The notes: generated by a model from the sequence alone, not told the origin. Counted from the stretch's first letter, positions 23,932 through 33,964 are shown. The stretch: DNA of 64,000 nucleotides from an uncultured Bacteroidales bacterium (GCA_902798965.1 CADBYS010000022.1:1-64000), one strand, 5' to 3'. Translations and numbers: made by a program.

Positions 23932-25068
23932 TTATATTTTTATATAAATCTTTTTCCTGTATAGCGGGTAAGCGATGCACCACATCAGGGCATCGTAGAT
24001 CAGTGCGCAGACGAGTGAGCCGCCATTCTCGCCAAACACGGGCAGCATAATCTGCTTGTAGTAGTATCCCCATACGGAATAGGTCTCGCCGCCTACATCA
24101 AAACGGATATTCGCCATAATGATGGCTAATAGTCCGCTCAGCACGAAGATAAACAGCGGGTTGACGCCAAAGCTCTCGAACGGCATCAGCCACTCGCCCT
24201 TATGGCAAACATCGATGATCCAGATGAGCAAGGCCAGCAACAACGATGCCAAGCCGCAGGTAAGCAACACGTACGATGCACTCCACAGGCTCTTGTTGAT
24301 CGGGAAGGCATAATCCAACAGGAAGCCGGCAAGCAGAATGATTGTGCCCATGATAAACAGGCGGATTACCACCAGCCTCAGGTCGTTGGTCGTGAAGATC
24401 AGTTTGCCGGCATAGCAGCCTAACAGACAGTGAGCGATACACGGTATAGTGGATAATATGCCCTCGGGGTCAAAAGCTATGCCGCCCAGGTGATACATAT
24501 GTTGCTCGCCTAATATGGCGCGATCCACGCGCGAGATGATATTCTGCTCCGTAAGGTCGAAACTGCCGGAGATGCCGATGATCAGGCAGTAAGCAAACAG
24601 CAGACCTAATGCTATCTGCGGCAGGTACTTTGCTTTGCTGAGCATCAGCAGGAAACCTGCAAACAGACTCACCCACCCTAACCGGGGCAACACGCCCATG
24701 TAACGCAGCTTGGCTATCGGGTTGTTCCACAGCGCGTCAATCCACTCGCCTCCGCTGCTCAGCGTGCGGCAACAGATACCAAACCAGCCCATCGCCCAGC
24801 CGATCAGTACAATCAGCAGCGAGCGGTAGATAAGGTGACCGATAGTCTTGCAGGTCATGGCAAAGCCGCGCTTGCGCTGCGATATATACATCGCTACGCC
24901 CATCACGAACATAAAGAACGGGAAAACAAGGTCGGTTGGCGTGCAACCGTTCCATGCTGCATGACGCAAGGGCGCATAGATATGCGCCCAAGTGCCGGGG
25001 TTGTTCACGAGAATCATTCCCGCGATGGTTATACCCCTCAATACGTCTAAGCTGCGAAGCCTACTCAT
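23932..25068 (-). CDS. HGSNAT/DUF5009-type membrane acyltransferase, 378 aa
   Basis: A polytopic membrane protein related to heparan-alpha-glucosaminide N-acetyltransferase and NagX-type proteins. The N-terminus MSRLRSLDVLRGITIAGMILVNNPGTW is the family hallmark; further landmarks are HAAWNGCTPTDLVFPFFMFVMGVAM with the conserved catalytic-region His, RLGWVSLFAG, GSFDLTEQNIISRVDRAILG and NPLFIFVLSGLLA. About ten helices. The family transfers acetyl groups to amino sugars across the membrane or helps amino-sugar salvage. I chose ATG 25068 because the family motif starts there; the 12-residue longer frame is encoded by an intergenic repeat. It follows infB closely but is separated by a repeat spacer. 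Confidence 0.85.
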   Translation of the reverse strand: MSRLRSLDVLRGITIAGMILVNNPGTWAHIYAPLRHAAWNGCTPTDLVFPFFMFVMGVAMYISQRKRGFAMTCKTIGHLIYRSLLIVLIGWAMGWFGICCRTLSSGGEWIDALWNNPIAKLRYMGVLPRLGWVSLFAGFLLMLSKAKYLPQIALGLLFAYCLIIGISGSFDLTEQNIISRVDRAILGEQHMYHLGGIAFDPEGILSTIPCIAHCLLGCYAGKLIFTTNDLRLVVIRLFIMGTIILLAGFLLDYAFPINKSLWSASYVLLTCGLASLLLALLIWIIDVCHKGEWLMPFESFGVNPLFIFVLSGLLAIIMANIRFDVGGETYSVWGYYYKQIMLPVFGENGGSLVCALIYDALMWCIAYPLYRKKIYIKI

Positions 25069-25069
25069 A

Positions 25070-25113
25070 GTCGAAAGCCTAATTAGTCTTTTGTCTTTGA
25101 GCAAAGCGGTCTA
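25070..25113. repeat. Heptamer plus palindromic spacer between infB and the acyltransferase
   Basis: One GTCGAAA unit, then GCCTAATTAG, then GTCTTTTGTCTTTGAG and a GCGGTCT motif directly before the infB stop. Same composite order as at 29375-29476. Confidence 0.65.
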
Positions 25114-27903
25114 TAATGACTTAGCTACCTCAACCTCTTCAAATGCTTCGAGTATATCGCCTTCCTTCAGGTCGTCGTAAGCTTTCAGACTCAAGCCGCA
25201 CTCGGTGTTCACGCCGGCTTCCTTAATATCGTCCTTGCCATGCTTGAGCGATGCCAAGTCGGCAGTCTTGATCACTATACCGTCGCGAATCACGCGTACC
25301 TTGTTGCCACGTTTGATCTTACCTTCACGAACCAAGCAGCCTGCGATCGTACCCACCTTCGAGATATGGAAGGTTTGCAGAACCTCGAGCGTAGCCGTCA
25401 CCTCTTCCTTGATCTCCGGCGAGAGCATACCTTCCATAGCGGCCTTCACCTCTTCGATCGCATCGTAGATGATCGAGTAAACGCGGATATCCACCTCCTC
25501 TTGCTCCGCCATCTTCTTGGCAGTGCCTGTAGGACGAACGTTGAAGCCGATGATGATGGCCTCGGAAGCCGCAGCTAACATGACATCGCTGTCGCTGATG
25601 GCACCTACCGCCTTGTGGATCACGTTCACCTGGATATTCTCTGTCGAGAGCTTGATCATCGAGTCAGCCAGTGCCTCAGCCGAGCCGTCCACATCGGTCT
25701 TGATGATGAGGTTCAATTCCTTGAAGTCACCGATCGCCAGACGACGACCTATCTCCTCCAAGCCTACGTGTTTCTTCGTGCGGATGGACTGCTCGCGTTG
25801 CAGCTGTTCGCGCTTCGAAGCTATATCCTTGGCTTCCTGTTCTGTCGGCAGTACGTTGAACTCGTCACCTGCCTGCGGAGCGCCGTTCAGTCCGAGCACT
25901 ACTGCCGGCTCGCCCGGCTTGGCGGCCTGGATGCGCTGACCACGCTCGTTGAACATCGCTTTTACCTTGCCATGGAACGTACCTGCCAGCAGCACATCGC
26001 CCATGTGCAGCGTACCGTCCGATACGAGCACCGTAGCCACATAACCGCGCCCCTTGTCCAGCGACGATTCGATGATCGAACCTTTGGCGCGACGTTTGGG
26101 GTTGGCTTTCAGGTCGAGCATCTCGGCTTCCAGCAGCACCTTGTCCAGCAGTTCGTGAACGCCTGTACCTTTCTTGGCCGATATGTCTTGGCTCTGATAC
26201 TTACCGCCCCACTCCTCTACGAGCAGGTTCATATTCGCCAGCTCCTCCTTGATCTTGTCGGGGTTAGCGCCGGGCTTGTCGCACTTGTTGATGGCAAATA
26301 CAATCGGCACGCCTGCAGCCTGCGCGTGGCTGATCGCCTCACGCGTCTGCGGCATCACGCCGTCGTCGGCAGCTACGATGATGATAGCTATATCCGTCAC
26401 CTGCGCACCACGTGCACGCATGGCGGTGAACGCCTCGTGACCCGGGGTATCCAGGAAGGTGATATGCTTGCCGGTCTCGCTCAGCTTCACGTTGTACGCA
26501 CCGATGTGCTGCGTTATACCGCCCGCCTCACCGGCAATCACGTTCGTGTTGCGTATATGGTCGAGCAGCGAGGTCTTACCGTGGTCAACGTGACCCATCA
26601 CGGTTACGATCGGTGCGCGCGGCTCCATATCTTCCTCGTTGTAAGCCTCTTCCTCCTCGGCAATCTTCTCGGCAACCTTGGCGCTCACATATTCGGTCTG
26701 GAAGCCGAACTCCTCGGCAACAATATTGATTGTCTCGGCATCCAGACGCTGGTTGATACTTACCATCATACCCAGCGACATACATGTTCCGATGATCTTC
26801 GTCACCGGCACGTTCATCATCACAGCCAGGTCGTTGGCGGTTACGAACTCAGTGAGTTTCAGTACCTTGCTTTGTGCCTGCTCTTGTACGCGCTCTGCAG
26901 CGGCTTTCTCACGTTCCTGCTCACGGCGTTCACGTTTGTGCTTGCTGGTAGCGGTCTTACCCTTGTTCCCTTGCAGACGTGCTATGGTCTCCTTGATCTG
27001 GCGTTGTACCTCCTCGTCGTCTATCTCTACGCGTACGCCTTTCTTCTTGGAGCTGTTCTTGCCCTTCTGGTTCTTGACGTCGTTCACGTCCACCTTGTTC
27101 TGCTTGATGCGTTCGCGTTTGCGCTTCTCGCTACTGCCCGCACCGCCACCTTGCTGTGCACGGCGTTGCTGTTCGCGCTCCTCACGCTCTTTCTTCTTCT
27201 CCTCCTTCGTCTTCTGACGCGGATGAGTAGCCTGATTCAGGTTGTCGAGGTCGATCTTGCCGATCACCTTCGGCTGGTGCTTGAGCACGGGTTTGCCCAA
27301 GGTGAAGATCTCGGGTTTCTTGGGTTGCTCGGCAGGTTGTTCTTCGGCTTTGGCTTCCTGATCATTGCGTGCAGCCTCTGCAGCGGCCTGTTCGGCAGCT
27401 AAGCGCTGCTGCTCGGCAGCTTGTGCAGCAGCCTGTTCTTCGGCAGCGCGTTGTGCTTCCAGACGTGCTTGCTCTGCAGCAGCACGTTCCGATTCGAGCC
27501 GGGCAGCTTCCTCAGCAGCCAGCCTTGCAGCCTCCGCGGCTTTCTCAGCCTCCTCAGCAGCCTTGCGGGCAGCCTCCTCGGCAGCTTTCTTTGCCGCCTG
27601 AGCCGCTTCCTCCTTGGCCTTGCGGGCTTCCTCGGCGGCTTTGCGGTCGGCTTCCTGTTGGGCTGTATCCACCGTCAGCACTTTCTGGATGTCGCGTTCC
27701 TTGCGCTCCTGCTGTTGGCGGTCGGCTTCCAGACGCAACGCCATGTCCTTGTTGAACTCCTTGGCAAGCTTCATGTACACATCATCATCGATGCGCAAGT
27801 TGGGGTCGGTGTCGATTGACATACCCTGTTTTGCCAAAAATTCAACGGCAGTTGACATGCCGATATTCAGTTCCTTACACGCTTTAATCAGTTTTATTGC
27901 CAT
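25111..27903 (-). CDS. infB: Translation initiation factor IF-2
   Basis: GTPase that brings initiator tRNA to the ribosome. Residues 1-52 form an IF2_N subdomain ([26 protein letters not shown]); residues about 75-190 are Ala/Glu-rich low-complexity helix ([16 protein letters not shown]), followed by a basic Lys/Arg linker; a second IF2_N ([22 protein letters not shown]) leads into the G domain with [30 protein letters not shown] and NKCDKP. Domains II-IV follow to residue 930. Length is typical of Bacteroidota IF-2. It lies downstream of nusA and rimP in the conserved rimP-nusA-infB order, all reading left. Confidence 0.96.
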   Translation of the reverse strand: MAIKLIKACKELNIGMSTAVEFLAKQGMSIDTDPNLRIDDDVYMKLAKEFNKDMALRLEADRQQQERKERDIQKVLTVDTAQQEADRKAAEEARKAKEEAAQAAKKAAEEAARKAAEEAEKAAEAARLAAEEAARLESERAAAEQARLEAQRAAEEQAAAQAAEQQRLAAEQAAAEAARNDQEAKAEEQPAEQPKKPEIFTLGKPVLKHQPKVIGKIDLDNLNQATHPRQKTKEEKKKEREEREQQRRAQQGGGAGSSEKRKRERIKQNKVDVNDVKNQKGKNSSKKKGVRVEIDDEEVQRQIKETIARLQGNKGKTATSKHKRERREQEREKAAAERVQEQAQSKVLKLTEFVTANDLAVMMNVPVTKIIGTCMSLGMMVSINQRLDAETINIVAEEFGFQTEYVSAKVAEKIAEEEEAYNEEDMEPRAPIVTVMGHVDHGKTSLLDHIRNTNVIAGEAGGITQHIGAYNVKLSETGKHITFLDTPGHEAFTAMRARGAQVTDIAIIIVAADDGVMPQTREAISHAQAAGVPIVFAINKCDKPGANPDKIKEELANMNLLVEEWGGKYQSQDISAKKGTGVHELLDKVLLEAEMLDLKANPKRRAKGSIIESSLDKGRGYVATVLVSDGTLHMGDVLLAGTFHGKVKAMFNERGQRIQAAKPGEPAVVLGLNGAPQAGDEFNVLPTEQEAKDIASKREQLQREQSIRTKKHVGLEEIGRRLAIGDFKELNLIIKTDVDGSAEALADSMIKLSTENIQVNVIHKAVGAISDSDVMLAAASEAIIIGFNVRPTGTAKKMAEQEEVDIRVYSIIYDAIEEVKAAMEGMLSPEIKEEVTATLEVLQTFHISKVGTIAGCLVREGKIKRGNKVRVIRDGIVIKTADLASLKHGKDDIKEAGVNTECGLSLKAYDDLKEGDILEAFEEVEVAKSL

Positions 27904-27939
27904 CTTGCTATTTCTTTTTTTTTCTTTGATTTATAGACC

Positions 27940-28051
27940 GTTCACTCCGTTCACTAAAGGAGTAAGGATTAAAGACTTATATGTATCAGACGAGTGTAAT
28001 TCGTCTTTACTCTTTCAGTGAAACGGTCTTTACTCCTTCAGCGAAGCGGTC
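27940..28051. repeat. Palindromic spacer repeat between nusA and infB
   Basis: AAAGGAGTAAGGATTAAAGAC on the left is complementary to GTCTTTACTCCTT on the right, with GTCTTTACTCTTTCAGTGAAACG and a second GCGAAGCGGTCT unit. The repeat abuts the nusA stop codon directly. Same family as 1924-2024. Confidence 0.65.
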
Positions 28052-29317
28052 TTATTTCTCGTCTTCTGCGAACTCTGCTTCGAGAATTCGAATCACATCA
28101 TCGATCGTTTCCTCTTCCAGGTCGGTGCGCTCGATCAGATCTTTCTTGTCAACCGCCAGCACAGCCTTGGCTGTATCCAGTCCGGCAGCTTTCAGGGTAT
28201 CGATAACCCACTGATCGATCTCGTCGTTGAACTCGTCGAGATAGATATCCTCGATATCCTCACCTTCCATCTCACGATAAACCTCGATCTCGTAGCCGGT
28301 GAGCATGCTTGCCAGCTTGATGTTGAATCCGCCCTTACCGATAGCCAGACTCACCTCTTCGCTGCGCAGATAAACCTCGGCCTTCTTCTCTTCCTCGTTG
28401 ATGGTCATCGAGGAGATCTTGGCGGGAGCCAATGCGCGCTGTATGTACAGGTTGATGTTCGAACTGTAGTTGATCACGTCGATATTCTCGTTGCGCAGCT
28501 CGCGAACGATGCCGTGGATACGTGCACCTTTTATACCTACGCACGCGCCTACGGGGTCGATGCGGTCATCGAAGCTCTGTACGGCTACTTTGGCGCGCTC
28601 ACCCGGGATACGGGCAATGTTCTTGATGGCGATGATGCCGTCGTGTACCTCCGGCACTTCCTGCTCGAACAGGCGCTGCAGGAACAGCGGGCTGGTACGG
28701 CTCAGGATAATCTTCGGGTTCTGGTTCTTGTTGTCCACCTGTACCACTACGGCACGCACGGTGTCGCCCTTGCGGTAGAAGTCGGTAGGTATCTGATTCT
28801 GCTTGGGCAGGTAGAGCTCATTGTTCTCCTCGTCGAGCAGCAGCATCTCCTTTTTCCATACCTGGTACAACTCACCCGAAACGATCTGTCCGAGTTTCTC
28901 GCTGTAACGCATGTACAGGTCTTCCTTCTTGAGGTCAAGGATCTTCGTGGCGAGCGTCTGACGCAGGTTCAGAATCATTCGACGGCCGAACACGTCGAAG
29001 TCCACCCTATCCGTCACTTCCTCACCTACCTCGGCTTCGTCGTCGAGCTTGAGGGCGTCGCTCAGGGCGATCTGTGTATTCTCGTTCGCTACGTCGTCAT
29101 CCTCCATCACCAGACGGTTACGATAAACCTCCAGGTCACCCTTGTCGGGGTTGATGATCACGTCGTAGTTGGCATCGGTGCCGTACATCTTTGCAATCAC
29201 GCTGCGGAACGACTCTTCCAGCACGTTGATCAGCGTCTGCTTGTCAATGTTCTTGAACTCCTTGAAGTCCTTAAAAATTTCAATCAGATTGATTGAATCT
29301 GTCTTTTTTGTTGCCAT
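28052..29317 (-). CDS. nusA: Transcription termination/antitermination factor NusA
   Basis: RNA-polymerase-binding factor that controls pausing, termination and rRNA antitermination. The 421-aa protein has the N-terminal NusA domain (NLIEIFKDFKEFKNIDKQTLINVLEESFRSVIAKMYG), an S1 domain (about residues 140-205, GDTVRAVVVQVDNKNQNPKIILSR), and two KH domains (EIAR-like NIARIPGERAKVAVQS..DPVGACVGIKGARIHGIVREL, and IGKGGFNIKLASMLTGYEIEV). It has no C-terminal acidic repeats like those of E. coli, but an acidic tail (EETIDDVIRILEAEFAEDEK). Middle gene of rimP-nusA-infB. Confidence 0.95.
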   Translation of the reverse strand: MATKKTDSINLIEIFKDFKEFKNIDKQTLINVLEESFRSVIAKMYGTDANYDVIINPDKGDLEVYRNRLVMEDDDVANENTQIALSDALKLDDEAEVGEEVTDRVDFDVFGRRMILNLRQTLATKILDLKKEDLYMRYSEKLGQIVSGELYQVWKKEMLLLDEENNELYLPKQNQIPTDFYRKGDTVRAVVVQVDNKNQNPKIILSRTSPLFLQRLFEQEVPEVHDGIIAIKNIARIPGERAKVAVQSFDDRIDPVGACVGIKGARIHGIVRELRNENIDVINYSSNINLYIQRALAPAKISSMTINEEEKKAEVYLRSEEVSLAIGKGGFNIKLASMLTGYEIEVYREMEGEDIEDIYLDEFNDEIDQWVIDTLKAAGLDTAKAVLAVDKKDLIERTDLEEETIDDVIRILEAEFAEDEK

Positions 29318-29374
29318 TGTATATTGTTGTTATTATATTCTTAGAAGAAAGACCGATCGTTTCACTCACTCAAA

Positions 29375-29476
29375 GTCGAAAGTCGAAAGCCTAATCACCT
29401 TTCCAAACGCTAATACATTATAGGCTTTTGTCTTTGAGCGCAGCGGTCTTTTGTCTTTGAGGCGTAGCCGGTCTAA
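29375..29476. repeat. Heptamer plus palindromic spacer between rimP and nusA
   Basis: Two GTCGAAA units (29375-29388), GCCTAATCAC, a spacer, then GGCTTTTGTCTTTGAGCGCAGCGGTCTTTTGTCTTTGAGG ending at the rimP stop codon. Confidence 0.65.
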
Positions 29477-29943
29477 AACTTAAGATCGTACTTGCAGTAC
29501 TTCACCTCATCGTAGCGCCAGGTGTGGGTAACGATCTGTGTCTGTTTGCGTTTCTTGCCTTCCACTTCCACTTTCTCCTCGCAATCCACGCTGAATGTCT
29601 CTTCATCCACGCTTACCAGTTGCCCGCGGTATTTCTTGCCGTCAGCAGCCAGCACTTCCACGTTGTGCCCGAGGTGCTTATTGTACTGCATCTTCGTCTT
29701 GAAGGGGTCAACGATGCTCACGCTGCCTACCTCCAGTGCATAGTCAGGTTCACCGGCTTGCTCCAGGTAGTCCACCAGATGTCTGTTCAGCTCTGCGCAG
29801 AAGTCCACGTCTGTACCTTCCAACCTGTCCACTTCCACCAGGACGGAGTTGTCCGGTCGTATGCTGAGCGTTATCAACTCATAGCCTGTTCCGTTGAGGA
29901 ACTCATTTATCGCCGCGCGAAGATCGTGTTCAGTCGTTATCAT
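29473..29943 (-). CDS. rimP: Ribosome maturation factor RimP
   Basis: Needed for 30S subunit maturation. 156 aa with the family landmarks TGYELITLSIRPDNSVLVEVDRLEGTDVDFCAELNRHL, EPDYALEVGSVSIVDPFKTKMQYNKHLGHNVEVLAADG and a C-terminal Sm-like domain (KYRGQLVSVDEETFSVDCEEKVE). The ALEVSSPG-like motif reads YALEVGSVSI, slightly degenerate. The start is placed at ATG 29943 (MITTEHDLRAAINEF); the longer frame upstream does not resemble the family. It is the first gene of the rimP-nusA-infB operon, with a promoter about 105 nt upstream. Confidence 0.92.
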   Translation of the reverse strand: MITTEHDLRAAINEFLNGTGYELITLSIRPDNSVLVEVDRLEGTDVDFCAELNRHLVDYLEQAGEPDYALEVGSVSIVDPFKTKMQYNKHLGHNVEVLAADGKKYRGQLVSVDEETFSVDCEEKVEVEGKKRKQTQIVTHTWRYDEVKYCKYDLKF

Positions 29944-30048
29944 CGTTGTTTTGTTGTTTGTATCGTGTACCGATCGTTTGTTATATGTTTCGTGCTGTTT
30001 CATTAATGAAATGAGAGGACTTTTCAGTCCCCTCACTCGTTTCGACTA

Positions 30049-30079
30049 CAAAGATAGTAAATTTTTCGCACTTATGCAA
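30049..30079 (-). promoter_or_regulatory. Promoter of the rimP-nusA-infB operon
   Basis: On the minus strand TTG (30077-30079), 20-nt spacer, TATCTTTG (30049-30056). Leader of about 100 nt before the rimP ATG. Confidence 0.8.
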
Positions 30080-30216
30080 ACCTTCCTGCATTTTTTTGCA
30101 CATATCGCGTTGATTTTTACATTTCTGCCACTTCAACAACGCAGAACACCCCTATTTTCCTCATTTTGTTGGCCGTTGGCTTTTGGTACAAATGTCAAAT
30201 AACAAATGACAAATAC

Positions 30217-31704
30217 TTAAAATAAGTATCCCATCTTCACATAGAAATTCGCCCGCTTGGCATTGTCCTGTTCGTCAATAGGCATTCCCCAATCTGCTGA
30301 GAGGACGAAGTTCTCGTTCATGCCTATTTTCAGTCCCAAACCTGCAGTCATATGCGGCATATAGACATCGGCAGGGTTCGACGTGAAATAGTCGGAGTAC
30401 TTATCCTGCGGCGTTTTGTCCGCCATGATCGCCGGCAAAGAGGTATATGCGCCGCCGGTATGGATCGTCACCAGTTCATCGAGATTATACGGCTGCGTAA
30501 CTATTCCGAGATCGAAGAACGGGTTCAAGCCGATAAAGAAATGTTGCCGTCCGATATCAAAGTTCACGACGCGGAAGCGGAACTCCACATTCGCAAACGC
30601 GAACCCGTTCGCCAAGATTCGGTTAGCCATCATACCGCGCACGGAGTTTCCGCCGCCCAGACCTTCGTAGTACACACGCTGGATGAACAAGGTATTCATA
30701 TAGTTGTTCATGTAGAACGGCGAGCGCCCTGCCACATTGTTCTGCACGCCAAGTCGGTAGGCGAACGTGATGCGGTCGATACCGTTCTTATCCTTGAAAC
30801 AGGGCACGTAGTGGCGGAACGTGAAGTTGAACTGCAGATGGTTGTAGCCCGCCGTAGCCTGCTGACCGTAAGCGGCATTGAACGCGGCGGAATAGGTAAA
30901 GAACAGGTCGGTATAAATGCCTTTGTTCGGGCCTTGACGCTTGTCGCGCGTATCGTAGGTTACGCCCACGCGGGCATACGGATGCCAACCCCCGTTCTTC
31001 TCATCGTCGCCTATCAGTCCCCAGGTCTTGTACTTCTCGAACAGCAGATCCTCATTCGGGTTGAGTGCTTTCTGATGATCAAGCGTCGGGTCATAGACAT
31101 TCTTGCCGTTGAGCATGTTGATATCGCAGTCGTCGATGATATAGCCGAGCACACCGACGCCAGCGTTCCACTTCAGGTTGTTGTATATTGTCCCCTCTAT
31201 ATCTCCGGCAACGCGGATAAGGTCGCGTTTGTACTTATAGAACACGCGCGAGCGATAGTCGGGCACGGACATCTTGGCGGAGTTCTTGTTCCACTGATGC
31301 CACGAAGCGTTATAGCGGGATTGATAACCGTTGAAACCATAGAAGTCGCACATCGCATCGGGCAGATACGTGGCATCAAGAGTAAGCCGGTGATTCGGGA
31401 TGAGGTACTTCGAGTCGTAGTTCAAGCGGAAGATACCGTGATGCTTGGTCGTATAAGCGCCTTCGAAGTAAATTGAGTGAATATACTCCGGGTACTGCGA
31501 ACCGTCGCCGTAATAGTACACGTTCGTCAGCACACCTCCCTGAAAACCATAATCGGCATCATAGGCAATGGATGGCAGGATGCCGAAGTTCCAGCCTGTC
31601 TTGATCTTACGCCCAAGCGAATCCACTTCCTGCGGCTTGGGCTCCTTGGCAAGAAGCGTCAGCGGCATAAGTGCCGCCAAACAAAGAAATATATATTTTT
31701 TCAT
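30217..31704 (-). CDS. Outer-membrane beta-barrel protein, D15/BamA-like surface antigen, 495 aa
   Basis: A signal peptide (MKKYIFLCLAALMPLTLLAKE) precedes a beta-barrel rich in alternating aromatic strands. GWNFGILPSIAYDADYGFQGGVLTNVYYYGDGS starts the barrel; late in the sequence EGLGGGNSVRGMMANRILANGFAFANVEFRFRV is the [VI]RG-containing segment of the Omp85/D15 superfamily; the last strand ends with NFYVKMGYLF, an aromatic C-terminus typical for barrel insertion. No POTRA domains are visible, so it is a barrel-only member, of a kind often next to phosphatase or esterase genes in other Bacteroidota. Substrate unknown. It is the last of a leftward set with DUF819 and PlsC genes. Confidence 0.8.
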   Translation of the reverse strand: MKKYIFLCLAALMPLTLLAKEPKPQEVDSLGRKIKTGWNFGILPSIAYDADYGFQGGVLTNVYYYGDGSQYPEYIHSIYFEGAYTTKHHGIFRLNYDSKYLIPNHRLTLDATYLPDAMCDFYGFNGYQSRYNASWHQWNKNSAKMSVPDYRSRVFYKYKRDLIRVAGDIEGTIYNNLKWNAGVGVLGYIIDDCDINMLNGKNVYDPTLDHQKALNPNEDLLFEKYKTWGLIGDDEKNGGWHPYARVGVTYDTRDKRQGPNKGIYTDLFFTYSAAFNAAYGQQATAGYNHLQFNFTFRHYVPCFKDKNGIDRITFAYRLGVQNNVAGRSPFYMNNYMNTLFIQRVYYEGLGGGNSVRGMMANRILANGFAFANVEFRFRVVNFDIGRQHFFIGLNPFFDLGIVTQPYNLDELVTIHTGGAYTSLPAIMADKTPQDKYSDYFTSNPADVYMPHMTAGLGLKIGMNENFVLSADWGMPIDEQDNAKRANFYVKMGYLF

Positions 31705-31714
31705 AAATCGTCAA

Positions 31715-32887
31715 TTACGGTAACAACATCGCTATAGCCACGCCCAGATACGTACCTATGGCGTAACCCACAAGTCCGATGGCGATACCCGAGATGAGCA
31801 CTTTCTTGTTTTTCATCGCACCTACTACAGGCGGCACGAACGGAGGCGAGCAGAGCAGCGCTATCTGACTCACGCAGAACAGATCGCCGCTCACATGCAT
31901 GATCCGGCACAGCAGCAAGTGCAAACCGGCTGCAACGATCATCACCCACCCTACGAACAGACCGATCATCAGCGAGCCGCCGTTCACGCTGTGTATATCG
32001 AACAGCGAAGCCACGATTACTGAGAAGATAAGGATAAAGAACATACCCAGTTCAAACGTCTTCGGCAGCTCGCGTACCTTCTTAAAGAACGAGGCGATGA
32101 TTGATAGTGTGGTGATCGTCAGGATCACTACCAGTTCGTTGAGCGTTCCCGTAAGCAGCAGCGCCAAGCCGGCACCGATAGCAAGGAACAGCACACTCAG
32201 TCCCAGACCGATAAACATACCGCCTACGTTATGACGCGTAAACATGCCTTGGTAGTTCTCAATATCCTTGGTCTCGACATCGGCATCCTTGCGTCCCTTC
32301 CGCGTTATATCTTCGTATGGCAGAATCTTGCGGAACACCTTGTATCCGCCGCCGATGATAAAGAAGATATACGGCGTAGTAAGCACCATCTCAAACGCCA
32401 GGACGATAGCCATCACCGTCTTATCCACTCCAAGCGAAGCGCCCAAGGCGTTGAAGTTCATCGTGCCGCCGGTGTAGATACCTGTCATCATCGCGGCTAC
32501 CTTGTTGAAATCCGGCACATCCGGCGTGCGGAAAATGAAGTACCCGCTTATCACAGCGGCCAACACGGCTCCCAAACCGCCTACCAGCGACCATATGGTC
32601 TTAGGCAAAGCTTTGGTCCATAACTTAAAATCGCAGTTGAACAGCATCAGCGGGATAGCCAACGGCACAGTCACCGACATCAGAAGCGACTGAATCTTAC
32701 TGAACGATACTGCCTCAGCAGTACCTGCATCGAAATGTACGAAACCAGTCAGCGCGAACAGGATTCCCACGGCATAGGCGGCAACCACCGTGCCGATCTT
32801 TTTCATCCATGTCCATCGCTTGAAGCACTCGATAATCACCACCGGAATCAGTACATACAATGCGATTACAATATATACTCGTATCAT
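31715..32887 (-). CDS. DUF819 family integral membrane protein, 390 aa
   Basis: A membrane protein with about ten helices. Family landmarks are the tandem elements TKALPKTIWSLVGGLGAVLAAVISGYFI, MTGIYTGGTMNFNALGASLGVD (conserved GG-x-N), and near the C-terminus FCVSQIALLCSPPFVPPVVGAMKNKKVLISGIAIGLVGYAIGTYLG. The family (also called YjcL-like) looks like a secondary transporter with an inverted repeat, but no substrate is established. The gene overlaps none of its neighbours: the barrel gene begins 10 nt downstream. Start ATG 32887 follows GTTTAAC-type short repeats. Confidence 0.88.
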   Translation of the reverse strand: MIRVYIVIALYVLIPVVIIECFKRWTWMKKIGTVVAAYAVGILFALTGFVHFDAGTAEAVSFSKIQSLLMSVTVPLAIPLMLFNCDFKLWTKALPKTIWSLVGGLGAVLAAVISGYFIFRTPDVPDFNKVAAMMTGIYTGGTMNFNALGASLGVDKTVMAIVLAFEMVLTTPYIFFIIGGGYKVFRKILPYEDITRKGRKDADVETKDIENYQGMFTRHNVGGMFIGLGLSVLFLAIGAGLALLLTGTLNELVVILTITTLSIIASFFKKVRELPKTFELGMFFILIFSVIVASLFDIHSVNGGSLMIGLFVGWVMIVAAGLHLLLCRIMHVSGDLFCVSQIALLCSPPFVPPVVGAMKNKKVLISGIAIGLVGYAIGTYLGVAIAMLLP

Positions 32888-32897
32888 TGAACTATAT

Positions 32898-32953
32898 AAC
32901 AGTTAATTATTTACCAGTTTAACAACTTAACAATTTAACAACTTAACGTTTTA
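32898..32953. repeat. TTAACAACTTAACAA-type short repeats
   Basis: Units of 8-9 nt (AGTTTAAC, AACTTAAC, AATTTAAC, AACTTAAC, GTTTTAAC) between PlsC and DUF819 genes; the array runs into the last codons of the PlsC coding region (stop near 32943). Confidence 0.7.
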
Positions 32954-33932
32954 ACGAACGAAGTTGATACACATATTCCTGCACAAACATCCAGAAAGGC
33001 AGCGGTATAAGCAGTGTGAGAGTCAGGAACAGCAGCTGCCACACATATTGCACGGAGTTATGGAACGCCGGGTCGCTAACCTTATGCTCAATCACCAGCC
33101 GCATACCCCATAGCGGGATAGTAACAACCGCGCTCACCGCAAACAGCGGCAGGAGCAGTATAAGCAAGGGCACAACCACCCATCGCGGCAGGTATTTCTT
33201 GGGCGGCAGCAGCTTGGCTATGTTCTCTTCATAGTGCTCGTCGTCGGGTACCCACACAATCAGTTGCCGCATTCGTACGGTCAGCTCCTCGCGTAGCGCC
33301 AGGATCATCTGCGGATACGTGACCTCGGGATGCTCCATGCTGTACGCTTTAACGAACGCCGTAACGTTGATCGGCTCGCCGATGTTCACCGTCAGACTGT
33401 CCCACATACGGAAATAATCGCCGTACTCCAACCCCACCGGCACGATATACACCGGTTTCTCTGCCCCGAACGCATCGTTCGCCTGCAGCGCTATGCGGAA
33501 TATGCCCTTCCTGAGCGGCAGCAACGAGTGCATAGGTCGGTGCGTGCCTTCCGGCAATATGCAAAAAGGCACACCGTCGTGCAAAGTATCCACGGCTTTG
33601 TTGATCGTCTCGTCGTTGTGCCTCACCTCGTCCAAGCCGTCGCGCACACGATTGATAGGCATGATCTTCAGCCAGTTCAGAATCTTCGCCCTCTTCGGGT
33701 CTTTGAAGATATCAGCCCGTGCCACGAACACTTTCTGCCGCCGGTCTATGCCTAAAATCGCCATCGCGTCGCACAGAGCGTTCGTGTGGTTAGGCGCAAA
33801 AATAATTGCCCCGTCGGTCGGGATGTTCTCCTTACCTACGTACCGAAAATTTCGGTACGAACGCCGGAAAATCCAATCGACGTACGGCCGCAGAAATAAA
33901 TACAACCTATCGTTGTCCTGTATCTTACTCAC
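32943..33932 (-). CDS. PlsC-like 1-acylglycerol-phosphate acyltransferase family protein, 329 aa
   Basis: Transfers an acyl group to a glycerophosphate or other lipid acceptor at the inner membrane. The acyltransferase box H-x4-D is IIFAPNHTNALCDAMAI (residues about 46-62) and the substrate-binding motif is FCILPEGTHRPMHSL. RKGIFRIAL and IPINRV-like KIMPINRVRDG are also typical. Two or three C-terminal helices (VVVPLLILLLPLFAVSAVVTIPLWG and LLFLTLTLLIPLPFWMFVQEY) anchor it. The C-terminal end lies in a short-repeat tract. A good promoter stands 33 nt upstream, so PlsC, DUF819 and the barrel may form one unit. Confidence 0.88.
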   Translation of the reverse strand: MSKIQDNDRLYLFLRPYVDWIFRRSYRNFRYVGKENIPTDGAIIFAPNHTNALCDAMAILGIDRRQKVFVARADIFKDPKRAKILNWLKIMPINRVRDGLDEVRHNDETINKAVDTLHDGVPFCILPEGTHRPMHSLLPLRKGIFRIALQANDAFGAEKPVYIVPVGLEYGDYFRMWDSLTVNIGEPINVTAFVKAYSMEHPEVTYPQMILALREELTVRMRQLIVWVPDDEHYEENIAKLLPPKKYLPRWVVVPLLILLLPLFAVSAVVTIPLWGMRLVIEHKVSDPAFHNSVQYVWQLLFLTLTLLIPLPFWMFVQEYVYQLRSLKR

Positions 33933-33964
33933 TTTATCCTCTACATTTTTGTCGGAAAGTCCTA

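Noticed and set aside
25615-27402. A 595-codon open frame antisense to infB
   Set aside because: It is the complement of the infB G-domain and Ala/Lys-rich region; the IF-2 motifs settle the strand.
29944-30036. N-terminal extension of RimP
   Set aside because: The 31 extra residues (MRGLKSPLISLMKQ...) lie near the probable transcription start and do not match the family.
30352-31476. A 374-codon open frame antisense to the D15-like barrel gene
   Set aside because: The other strand has a signal peptide, an RG-containing barrel motif and an aromatic end.
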